Of a stretch of DNA of 6,055 nucleotides, positions 1-5,597 are shown one piece after another. A program made the translations under genes and the position numbers. The stretch comes from Clostridiaceae bacterium (lineage in GTDB: Bacteria; Bacillota; Clostridia; DSM-8532): contig JANYKF010000467.1 of assembly GCA_025361665.1 (NCBI GenBank), forward strand, positions 1-6,055. The letters are read 5' to 3'. The notes beneath the pieces are model-generated. The model made no database searches. It was not told where the DNA came from and saw only the letters and a list, made by a program, of their open reading frames with translations. Numbering within the stretch: the stretch's first letter is position 1; every line of letters begins with the position of its first letter.

Positions 1-1669
1 GCGTCATCGGCTCCAGCAAAGTGGTGCCGGTGTTCACCAAGCCGTTCATGATGCCCATCGGGGTGGCCGTGACGAAATCGAGCGGATGGGTATGAAATAT
101 ATGATGTTCGCCGTTCAACAGCGTCACTTCCAAATCCGTGACTTCCCATCCGAGCGGGCCTTGGCGCAGGGCATCCGGCAAGGCCTGCCAGACCTGGTTC
201 TGATAGCGCTGATGCAGTTTTTCCTCTCGCACCCATCCGCCGGTGCGGAGTCCGGAGCCCCTGGGCAGCGGCTGGATGTAGAACTCCAGGATGGCCCAGC
301 ATGGTTTCGGCATGGTATAGGATATGTATCCCGTAGCAGATTTTGCTGGAGTTTCCTTATAGATGACCGTGGGAGGACCAAAAGCTGCTGTGAGTCCGAA
401 CCTGCTTTTCAGGAGGCTTCCCAGCATTTCCAGCTGGATGGCCCCCATGATTTTCACATGAAGCTTCCGCTCTTCCTTGATCCATTCAAGGCCCAGCAGC
501 GGGTCCTCGTCGGACAATTCCTGCAGGGCGGCCACCATCGCCGGAATCTCCGCATCCTTTTCGGTGAAGACCTGCACCAGCAGCAGGGGGACGGCCATAT
601 GGGACGCGGCCGGAATCCCGTCGGTGTTGCCCAATATGTCCCCGATGCGCGTACGGCCCATGCCGCAGACGGATGCGATGTCGCCGGCCTTCAGCAGGCC
701 GGTGTCTTCATGTTTGCTTGCATAAACCTTCCGGATTTGCGTGACTTTCTCTCGGGTGCCCTGTGTGATGTTTTCCACCAGGTCCCGGTTCTTGAGGGTG
801 CCGTTGTACAGGCGGACATGCGCGATCCGCCCCATCGCCTTGTCTTGCTCCAAACGGAAAATGACGCCGGCCAGCGGCTTGTCCGCATCGCCGGCAGGCG
901 GTGGCAGATAGTCCAGGATGGCATCCAGCAGCGGCTCCATGCCTATATCCTTCAAAGCGGCTCCAAACATCACCGGAAAAATCTTGGCCTTGCGGGTCTG
1001 CCGAATGAGGCTTTCCTTCAGTGCCGCATTCGGAATGGATTTGCCGTCCAGCCAGGCGGTCATGAGGGCATCATCCCCTTCGGCAAGCCGCTCCGTCCAG
1101 TCATCCGATGGAAGGGAACTGGTTCCTGATGCCGGGTCCGCGAACAGACCTGTGATGGTCGGATTATCCGCCTGCAAGCCGGATACACGTTGTACCGGAA
1201 GAATGGCGGGAGTGAGAAACCGTTTGATTTCCTCCATGACACGGTCTGGGTTGGCACCGATACGGTCCAGTTTGTTGATGAAGAGAATCGTTGGAAGATC
1301 CCGTGCCTGAAGGGCTTTCCAGATCATTTCGGTCTGTGCCTGAACACCCTCGACGGCGGAAAGCACCAAAACTGCCCCGTCCAGGACGCGCAGGGATCGT
1401 TCCACTTCCGCCGTGAAATCCATGTGGCCCGGCGTGTCGATTAGGTTGATGTCCACTCCCCGCCACCGGATCGTGGTGGACGCGGCGCGAACGGAAATGC
1501 CGCGCTCACGTTCAATGTCCAGGTAATCCGTATGGGCGGTTCCCTTATCCACGCTGCCCATGGACCGAATCAGGCCGGTCAGGTACAGCAGGTTCTCCGT
1601 AATGGTGGTCTTGCCCGCATCGACATGGGCGACAATGCCGATGTTGCGAAGGTTTTCTAGGTCGGGCAT
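1..1669 (-). CDS. TetM-like translation GTPase (ribosomal protection protein family), C-terminus cut by window edge
   Basis: This is an EF-G/TetM superfamily GTPase, expected to act on the ribosome in the cytoplasm. 556 codons are visible with no internal stop; TetM-type proteins are about 640 residues, so most of domain V is missing beyond base 1. The G domain has G1 AHVDAGKT (14-21), RERGIS (54-59, switch I region), DTPGH (78-82) and NKLD (132-135). Domain II lies near 265-345, domain III near 355-425 and domain IV from about 426. The segments GSVDKGT (38-44) and LLEPM (551-555) resemble TetM more than EF-G. The ATG at 1669 has GGAGG five bases upstream and lies inside the end of the flavin reductase gene, so the two are probably coupled. 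The loop matching TetM loop III reads HHIFHTHP (522-529) instead of the TetM-type YYSPVSTP, recalled from memory. The protein may therefore be a housekeeping relative rather than a tetracycline resistance determinant. Family assignment is firm; function is not. Confidence 0.93.
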   Translation of the reverse strand, partial: MPDLENLRNIGIVAHVDAGKTTITENLLYLTGLIRSMGSVDKGTAHTDYLDIERERGISVRAASTTIRWRGVDINLIDTPGHMDFTAEVERSLRVLDGAVLVLSAVEGVQAQTEMIWKALQARDLPTILFINKLDRIGANPDRVMEEIKRFLTPAILPVQRVSGLQADNPTITGLFADPASGTSSLPSDDWTERLAEGDDALMTAWLDGKSIPNAALKESLIRQTRKAKIFPVMFGAALKDIGMEPLLDAILDYLPPPAGDADKPLAGVIFRLEQDKAMGRIAHVRLYNGTLKNRDLVENITQGTREKVTQIRKVYASKHEDTGLLKAGDIASVCGMGRTRIGDILGNTDGIPAASHMAVPLLLVQVFTEKDAEIPAMVAALQELSDEDPLLGLEWIKEERKLHVKIMGAIQLEMLGSLLKSRFGLTAAFGPPTVIYKETPAKSATGYISYTMPKPCWAILEFYIQPLPRGSGLRTGGWVREEKLHQRYQNQVWQALPDALRQGPLGWEVTDLEVTLLNGEHHIFHTHPLDFVTATPMGIMNGLVNTGTTLLEPMT

Positions 1670-2175
1670 GCTTTCCTCCGGCATTCCAGAATTTCTCCGA
1701 AGTACATTCTGTGAAAATCGCGAATTGGATAATGGCCCATCAGTTTTTCGTCCAGAAAAGCATCGGGATTCAAATCCTGCCAGTAAAGCTTTTTGCACTC
1801 GAACACGAGGCGGGCCTGCTCGAACGTCACGGTGCCGTGATTCCCGGGGATTGGAATCAAGCCTGTCGCAGCCGCTTTGTCAATATCGCGTCCGGATTCC
1901 GTACCGCAGAGGTTGAGCGCCTTTCGCCAGGATTCATCGAAGAAGCTCAGCGAGAAATGGCCATGTTTCTCCATGTGCTCAAATGTGTACCTGCCTGGAC
2001 GTATCACGCAGAAGACCACGTTTTTGTTCCAGAGAATCCCCATTCCGCCCCAGCTGGCCGTCATGGTGTTCCAATGCTCCGGAGGCCCCGCGGTGATGAG
2101 CATCCAGTCGCTTCCGATCGTCTTGAATACGTTGCCTGCAAGGGTTGTGGGATCGATGACATGCATGGGTTCCAT
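1657..2175 (-). CDS. Flavin reductase-like FMN-binding split-barrel protein
   Basis: This is a 172-residue protein of the flavin reductase-like family (PF01613 type), small cytoplasmic proteins that bind FMN and pass electrons from NAD(P)H or partner proteins to flavin or other acceptors. Family-typical segments appear in order: NTMTASWGGMG (36-46, flavin-binding strand and loop), RPGRYT (59-64), FSLSFFD (74-80), GTESGRD (91-97) and a terminal HYPIRDFHRMYFGEI (148-162). Length fits the family, and there is no signal peptide or membrane segment. The ATG at 2175 is chosen because AAGGGGG lies seven bases upstream. The same frame runs back to a TTG at 2280, but that would read through the promoter and lacks a ribosome binding site. 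The gene is first in a minus-strand pair; its stop codon lies 13 bases inside the TetM-like gene. The physiological acceptor cannot be told from sequence. Confidence 0.92.
   Translation of the reverse strand: MEPMHVIDPTTLAGNVFKTIGSDWMLITAGPPEHWNTMTASWGGMGILWNKNVVFCVIRPGRYTFEHMEKHGHFSLSFFDESWRKALNLCGTESGRDIDKAAATGLIPIPGNHGTVTFEQARLVFECKKLYWQDLNPDAFLDEKLMGHYPIRDFHRMYFGEILECRRKACPT
1675..1679 (-). promoter_or_regulatory. Ribosome binding site of the TetM-like GTPase gene
   Basis: On the minus strand GGAGG lies five bases before the ATG at 1669. It is embedded in the last codons of the flavin reductase gene, so ribosomes finishing that gene end right at this initiation site. This fixes the start codon and supports translational coupling. 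Confidence 0.8.
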
Positions 2176-2182
2176 ACAGGTT

Positions 2183-2189
2183 CCCCCTT
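2183..2189 (-). promoter_or_regulatory. Ribosome binding site deciding the flavin reductase start
   Basis: On the minus strand AAGGGGG stands seven bases before the ATG at 2175. No comparable site precedes the more upstream in-frame TTG, so this site sets the start. Confidence 0.7.
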
Positions 2190-2202
2190 TCTCCGTAATC
2201 CC

Positions 2203-2231
2203 ATCATAAGGGTTGATGTCTGAAATGTCCA
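2203..2231 (-). promoter_or_regulatory. Sigma-A-type promoter for the flavin reductase / GTPase pair
   Basis: On the minus strand a -35 box TGGACA (2231-2226) is followed by exactly 17 bases and a -10 box TATGAT (2208-2203). Each box differs from consensus at one base. Transcription would begin near 2196, giving a leader of about 20 bases that contains the ribosome binding site and nothing else. This is the best promoter in the window and supports the short form of the flavin reductase. Confidence 0.75.
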
Positions 2232-2272
2232 CCCAATCACCGGTTTCATGGGTCGCATATCCCTTCCCGGAT

Positions 2273-2281
2273 TGGTACAAT
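2273..2281 (+). promoter_or_regulatory. Extended -10 promoter element for the GH127 gene
   Basis: The plus strand shows TGGTACAAT: an extended -10 TG, one base, then TACAAT. No good -35 box is seen 16-18 bases upstream, which is acceptable for extended -10 promoters. Transcription would start near 2288, leaving a leader of about 70 bases before the GH127 start. The identical nine bases precede nadA. The element is divergent from, and about 65 bases away from, the -10 box of the flavin reductase promoter. Confidence 0.5.
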
Positions 2282-2348
2282 AGAATCGGAAGAGGATCAG
2301 TTGAACAGGCTCAGACGCAAGATGGAGAATGAAAGCAGGACGGTTCGC

Positions 2349-2355
2349 AGGAGGT
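2349..2355 (+). promoter_or_regulatory. Ribosome binding site deciding the GH127 start
   Basis: AGGAGGT lies six bases before the ATG at 2362, a near-perfect match to the 16S rRNA tail. An in-frame ATG at 2329 has no such site, and the 11 residues it would add are not like the family N-terminus. The start at 2362 is therefore preferred. Confidence 0.85.
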
Positions 2356-2361
2356 TGGAAT

Positions 2362-4353
2362 ATGAAACAGGCTGTCAGCCCGGTATCATTGGGCCAGGTA
2401 TCGCTCACGGAAGGTTTTTGGTCGAACACGCTGGATCTTGTCCGGAACACGGTCATCCCGTTCCAGTGGGAAGCCTTGAATGACCGTGTTGCAGGAGCGG
2501 AACCCAGCCATGCGATTCAGAATTTCCGAATCGCCGCGGGAGAGGCCGAAGGAGAATTCGCCGGGATGGTTTTTCAGGACAGCGATCTGGCCAAATGGCT
2601 CGAGGCCGTCGGGTACAGCTTGAAAACACACCCCGATCCCGAATTGGAGGCGATGGCCGACAGTGTCATCGATCTGATCGCGAAAGCGCAGTGGCCGGAT
2701 GGGTACCTGAATACCTGGTATATCCTGAAGGAGCCGGAAAAGCGCTGGACGAACCTGCTGGAATGCCATGAGCTGTACTGCGCCGGGCACATGATGGAAG
2801 CGGCCGCCGCCTATTTCGAGGGAACCGGGAAACGCGCGTTGCTGGACGTGATGTGCCGGTATGCCGACCACATCGATACCGTGTTCGGACCGGAGCCCGG
2901 CAAAATGAGGGGATATGACGGTCATGAGGAAGTGGAACTCGGGCTTGTGAAACTATATCGTGCAACCGGCAATGTGAAATACCTGGATCTTTCCCGTTTC
3001 ATGATCGATGAACGCGGACAGAAGCCGGCTTTTTTTCTCGAAGACTGGGAGCGCCATGGCCGCATCTCCCATTGGGAACAGAGAATTCAGGCACGGGAAC
3101 CGAATCTTGCCTACAACCAGGCCCACAAGCCGGTCCGCGAGCAGGAAGAAGCCGTGGGACACGCGGTGCGCGCCGTCTACCTGTATTCCGGCATGGCGGA
3201 CATCGCACTGAAAACGGAAGATGAGGAATTGAAGGCATCCTGCGAGCGGTTGTTCCGGAACATCGCCGAGAAGCAGATGTACATTACCGGCGGCATTGGG
3301 CAGACCGTGCATGGCGAAGCCTTCACCTTCGACTACGATCTGCCGAATGACACAGTCTATCAGGAAACCTGCGCGTCCATCGGCCTGGTTTTCCTTGCCC
3401 ACCGGATGCTGCAATTCGGCGCAAACCGGCTTTATGCCGATGTGATGGAGCGTGCGCTCTACAATTCCGTCCTCAGCGGCATGGCGATGGACGGACGGCA
3501 TTTTTTCTATGTGAACCCGCTGGAAGTGCAGCCGGAAGCCTCTGCGAAGGATCCCGGCAAACATCACGTCCTCCCCGAACGACCGAACTGGTACGGCTGC
3601 GCCTGCTGCCCGCCCAACCTTGCGCGACTGATGACTTCTCTCGGGGAATACATTTACACGCAATCCGGTCGTGCGGTTTTCGCCCACCTGTTCATCGGGA
3701 GTGTCGCCGATATCCCTCTTCAAGATGGCATGGTGCGCCTTGTCCAGGAAACAGGGTATCCATGGGACGGAAAGATGACGTTTCGCATGGAGGCTAAGAA
3801 AGGGATGGCGTTCCCGCAAGAGGCCTTCGTGCTTGGCGTCCGCATTCCCGGATGGTCGCAGGGTGCGGCGCTTTCCATCTGCGGTGAACCAACTGAGGCC
3901 GGTCCGCTCATGAAGGACGGTTATGCCTGTGTCGATCGGGTCTGGCAGCCCGGAGACACCCTCGTGCTGGACTTGGATTTGAGTCCCATGCTGGTGAAAG
4001 CGCACCCGAGGGTTCGCGCCGATGCCGGCAAGGTGGCGGTTCAACGCGGTCCGCTGGTCTATTGCTTCGAGGAAGCAGACAACGGTGTGAATCTCCCCGC
4101 ATTGTCCCTGCTGCACAAAACACCCATGCAGACTTTGTTTGAACCCGATTTGCTGGGTGGTGTCGCGACTGTTTCGATGGAAGGAGCGCGCATGGTTGAA
4201 ACTGGTTGGGACAATGGGGATCTGTATCGGCCACTGCCTGCTGCCGGGGCGGGGTTCGCTGAAGAAACCGTTTCATTGACGGCGATTCCCTATTATGCCT
4301 GGAGCAACCGCGGCATAGGGGAAATGGCCGTCTGGATGCGTGCGAAAGGATGA
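2362..4353 (+). CDS. GH127 family glycosidase, probable beta-L-arabinofuranosidase
   Basis: This 663-residue protein is close in length to the characterised Bifidobacterium enzyme HypBA1. GH127 enzymes remove beta-L-arabinofuranose from arabino-oligosaccharides, using a zinc-bound cysteine as nucleophile. The expected catalytic set is present: E319 (in GEAFTFDYDLPND), E335 and C337 (in YQETCAS), and C415 and C416 (in WYGCACCPPN). E319 would be the acid/base, C415 the nucleophile, and E335, C337, C415 and C416 the zinc ligands. Spacing between these residues matches HypBA1 within one residue, as recalled. H136, H188 and H267 sit where substrate-binding histidines are expected. An (alpha/alpha)6-barrel N-terminal domain fits residues up to about 430, with a beta-rich remainder. 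There is no signal peptide, so it should act in the cytoplasm on imported sugars. No transporter, regulator or other arabinan gene is adjacent, so the natural substrate is inferred from family only. The last codons lie in a degenerate copy of the repeat that follows the gene. Confidence 0.93.
   Translation: MKQAVSPVSLGQVSLTEGFWSNTLDLVRNTVIPFQWEALNDRVAGAEPSHAIQNFRIAAGEAEGEFAGMVFQDSDLAKWLEAVGYSLKTHPDPELEAMADSVIDLIAKAQWPDGYLNTWYILKEPEKRWTNLLECHELYCAGHMMEAAAAYFEGTGKRALLDVMCRYADHIDTVFGPEPGKMRGYDGHEEVELGLVKLYRATGNVKYLDLSRFMIDERGQKPAFFLEDWERHGRISHWEQRIQAREPNLAYNQAHKPVREQEEAVGHAVRAVYLYSGMADIALKTEDEELKASCERLFRNIAEKQMYITGGIGQTVHGEAFTFDYDLPNDTVYQETCASIGLVFLAHRMLQFGANRLYADVMERALYNSVLSGMAMDGRHFFYVNPLEVQPEASAKDPGKHHVLPERPNWYGCACCPPNLARLMTSLGEYIYTQSGRAVFAHLFIGSVADIPLQDGMVRLVQETGYPWDGKMTFRMEAKKGMAFPQEAFVLGVRIPGWSQGAALSICGEPTEAGPLMKDGYACVDRVWQPGDTLVLDLDLSPMLVKAHPRVRADAGKVAVQRGPLVYCFEEADNGVNLPALSLLHKTPMQTLFEPDLLGGVATVSMEGARMVETGWDNGDLYRPLPAAGAGFAEETVSLTAIPYYAWSNRGIGEMAVWMRAKG
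4324..4350. repeat. Degenerate third copy of the repeat inside the GH127 3' end
   Basis: The bases coding for the final GH127 residues (MAVWMRAKG) match the repeat at about 22 of 27 positions: ATGGCC, then GGATGCG, then GCGAA and GGA are shared in register. The array therefore starts within the coding region and continues past the stop codon, suggesting that it arose by duplication of the gene end or by insertion of a dispersed element there. Confidence 0.6.
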
Positions 4354-4382
4354 TGGCCTTCCGGATGCGCGCGAAGGGACGG
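4351..4382. repeat. 32-base direct repeat, copy 1
   Basis: This copy is identical over 32 bases to 4418-4449 and overlaps the GH127 stop codon. It begins TGATGGCCTTCC and ends GAAGGGACGG. The inner CCTTC and GAAGG can pair, with a further CG/CG pair across a one-base bulge, giving a weak hairpin. No T tract follows on the plus strand, so it is not a classical terminator. Confidence 0.9.
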
Positions 4383-4417
4383 GATTGGGGGTCTTTATGA
4401 CAAGCGTAACGAAAAAA

Positions 4418-4449
4418 TGATGGCCTTCCGGATGCGCGCGAAGGGACGG
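4418..4449. repeat. 32-base direct repeat, copy 2
   Basis: This is an exact second copy, 67 bases downstream of copy 1. A run of six A precedes it, so on the minus strand a weak hairpin followed by T6 exists, but no minus-strand gene ends here. A degenerate relative of the same repeat lies within the GH127 gene end at 4324-4350. Confidence 0.9.
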
Positions 4450-4451
4450 AT

Positions 4452-4485
4452 GCAGAAAGCAGCAGATGGCAGAAAGCAGCAGATG
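4452..4485. repeat. 17-base perfect tandem duplication upstream of nadA
   Basis: Two back-to-back identical 17-base units (4452-4468 and 4469-4485) each begin GCAGAAAGC and end AGCAGATG. They lie just before the region where a -35 box of the nadA promoter would be. I see no dyad symmetry within the unit. The arrangement could reflect slippage or a doubled protein-binding site. Confidence 0.9.
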
Positions 4486-4518
4486 GTGGCAGCGACTTTC
4501 CCGTCCGCCGTGCGCCTG

Positions 4519-4527
4519 TGGTACAAT
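4519..4527 (+). promoter_or_regulatory. Extended -10 promoter element for nadA
   Basis: TGGTACAAT is an extended -10 TG plus TACAAT and is identical to the element before the GH127 gene. There is no convincing -35 box; TTTCCC at 4497-4502 is the nearest candidate but is poorly spaced at 19 bases. Transcription would start near 4534, within the dyad described next, about 40 bases before the nadA start. Confidence 0.5.
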
Positions 4528-4531
4528 GCAG

Positions 4532-4548
4532 ATGCGGGAAGGCCGCAT
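4532..4548 (+). promoter_or_regulatory. Perfect dyad at the predicted nadA transcription start
   Basis: ATGCGG and CCGCAT form a perfect 6-base inverted repeat around a 5-base spacer GAAGG, 4 bases downstream of the -10 element. As DNA it could be an operator overlapping the start site; as RNA it would be a small hairpin at the 5' end of the message. I do not recognise it as a known NAD-responsive site. Confidence 0.4.
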
Positions 4549-4562
4549 GGCGGGTCGGGATG

Positions 4563-4568
4563 AAAGGA
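4563..4568 (+). promoter_or_regulatory. Ribosome binding site of nadA
   Basis: AAAGGA lies seven bases before the ATG at 4576. A second in-frame ATG at 4591 is preceded by an AGGGAAGGG purine stretch and could be an alternative start, shortening the protein by five residues without touching any conserved motif. Confidence 0.6.
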
Positions 4569-4575
4569 CAGCAGC

Positions 4576-5490
4576 ATGGACAGGGAAGGGATGATTCAGG
4601 AAATTCAGAGGATGAAAAAAGAGCGTGATGCCGTGATTGTGGCACACAGCTATCAGATAGGCGAAGTGCAGGACGCGGCGGATATGACGGGAGATTCGTT
4701 CGCCCTCGCTCGGTACTGTGCGGCGAGTCCGGCCACCGTCATCGTTTTCTGCGGGGTTCATTTCATGGCGGAGAGCGCGAAAATCCTTTCTCCGGAAAAG
4801 ACCGTCCTGCTTCCCGAAATCCACGCCGGCTGCCCGATGGCCGACATGGTCACGGGAGAGGCGCTCCGGAAGAGAAAAGCGGAATTACCCGGCGTGAAGG
4901 TGGTCTGCTACATCAACACCACGGCCGAGGTGAAGGCCGAATGCGACGTTTGCTGCACGTCCTCGAATGCGGTCGATGTCATCCGCTCCATTCCGGAAAG
5001 GGACATCCTGTTTGTTCCCGATCAGAATCTGGGTTCCTGGGTGGCGGCACAGGTTCCGGAAAAAAACATCATCTTGTGGGATGGCTACTGCATCACCCAC
5101 CATCGGATCCGGAAGGATGAGGTGCTGAAGATGCGAGCGCTGCATCCGGATGCCGTCCTGCTGGTACACCCCGAATGCAAGCCCGACATCGTGGCCCTGG
5201 CGGATTTCGTCGGCAGCACGAAACAGATTATCGATTTCGCGAGGAACAGCGTGGCCCGCAAATTCATCATCGGGACCGAGATGGGTGTGCTTCACCAGCT
5301 GCAGAAAGACAGCCCGGACAAGAAGTTCTACCTGATGTCCACCGGGCTTGTCTGTCCGAACATGAAGAAGACAACCTTGACCAGCGTGTATGAATCCCTG
5401 CGCGACGGCAAGTATGAAATCACCGTGGAGGAGGCCGTCCGTCTGAAGGCGAAGGTCTGTCTCGACCGCATGCTGCAGGTCGGGAAGTGA
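4576..5490 (+). CDS. nadA: Quinolinate synthase NadA
   Basis: NadA condenses iminoaspartate with dihydroxyacetone phosphate to quinolinate in de novo NAD synthesis, using an oxygen-sensitive [4Fe-4S] cluster in the cytoplasm. This 304-residue protein is the short form, similar in length to the Thermotoga enzyme. The three cluster cysteines are C86 (AGCPMAD), C172 (DGYCITHH) and C260 (GLVCPNMKK), spaced as expected for the three homologous domains. Other family motifs are AHSYQ (23-27), GDSFALA (39-45), [23 protein letters not shown] (111-133), HPEC (198-201) and GTEMG (233-237). All key positions are present, so the protein should be active. NadA needs iminoaspartate from NadB or an aspartate dehydrogenase, and NadC takes quinolinate onward, but neither is adjacent here. 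The gene stands alone between a sugar hydrolase and a convergent gene and has its own predicted promoter. The ATG at 4576 has a fair ribosome binding site; the family start position varies, so a start at 4591 is also possible. Confidence 0.97.
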   Translation: MDREGMIQEIQRMKKERDAVIVAHSYQIGEVQDAADMTGDSFALARYCAASPATVIVFCGVHFMAESAKILSPEKTVLLPEIHAGCPMADMVTGEALRKRKAELPGVKVVCYINTTAEVKAECDVCCTSSNAVDVIRSIPERDILFVPDQNLGSWVAAQVPEKNIILWDGYCITHHRIRKDEVLKMRALHPDAVLLVHPECKPDIVALADFVGSTKQIIDFARNSVARKFIIGTEMGVLHQLQKDSPDKKFYLMSTGLVCPNMKKTTLTSVYESLRDGKYEITVEEAVRLKAKVCLDRMLQVGK

Positions 5491-5532
5491 ACCGGAAGGG
5501 AACGGTACCATCCGGCATGACCTTTTCGGTTC
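5489..5532. other. Imperfect hairpin between convergent genes
   Basis: Bases 5489-5500 can pair with 5521-5532 over 12 positions including G-T wobble pairs, starting from the nadA stop codon, with a 20-base loop that itself contains the palindrome GGTACC. No T tract follows on either strand, so it is not a classical intrinsic terminator. Its position between facing genes suggests a possible shared 3'-end structure. Confidence 0.35.
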
Positions 5533-5543
5533 ATCTGCCCAGA

Positions 5544-5597
5544 AGCCTTACGGCATGCCGACCAGAAGCCAGCCTTACGGCATGCCGACCAGCAGCC
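5544..5597. repeat. 27-base tandem duplication of a gene end including its stop codon
   Basis: Units 5544-5570 and 5571-5597 are identical except for one base and each contains the palindrome CGGCATGCCG. Read on the minus strand, each unit encodes GWLLVGMP followed by TAA. The upstream copy is the real C-terminus of the partial gene and the second follows it directly in frame after the stop codon. A third, decayed fragment appears to lie at about 5532-5550. Confidence 0.9.

Noticed and set aside
86..1129. A 347-codon plus-strand open frame
   Set aside because: It is antisense to the TetM-like GTPase, whose motifs and frame are clear. The plus-strand translation has no recognisable domain or ribosome binding site and is a by-product of GC-rich codon use.
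1..1669. A confirmed acquired tetracycline resistance gene
   Set aside because: No mobile element is near, the base composition matches the neighbours, and the loop critical for tetracycline release is not conserved, so only the family name is justified.
1711..2223. A 170-codon plus-strand open frame opposite the flavin reductase
   Set aside because: The minus-strand flavin reductase carries family motifs along its full length, while this frame has none and is a shadow.
2176..2280. N-terminal extension of the flavin reductase to a TTG at 2280
   Set aside because: The extension would cover the sigma-A-like promoter, lacks a ribosome binding site and is not family-like; the ATG at 2175 is better.
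2953..4116. A 387-codon minus-strand open frame
   Set aside because: It is antisense to the well-supported GH127 gene, rich in His, Arg and Gly without family motifs, and has no promoter or ribosome binding site.
4351..4417. An intrinsic terminator for GH127
   Set aside because: The stem within the repeat is weak and bulged and no T tract follows on the plus strand; the T6 run is on the minus strand, where no gene ends.
4324..4485. A CRISPR array
   Set aside because: There are only two exact copies with unequal spacing to the third, the repeat shows weak dyad symmetry only, and no cas genes are nearby.
4420..4563. A 47-residue plus-strand small frame (MAFRMRAKGRMQ...) beginning in repeat copy 2
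   Set aside because: It is built largely from the direct repeats, has no ribosome binding site, and runs through the predicted nadA promoter.
3908..4645. A 245-codon minus-strand frame across the GH127/nadA gap
   Set aside because: It overlaps parts of two real genes in antisense, and the repeated SRASGRPS-like peptides come from the DNA repeats.
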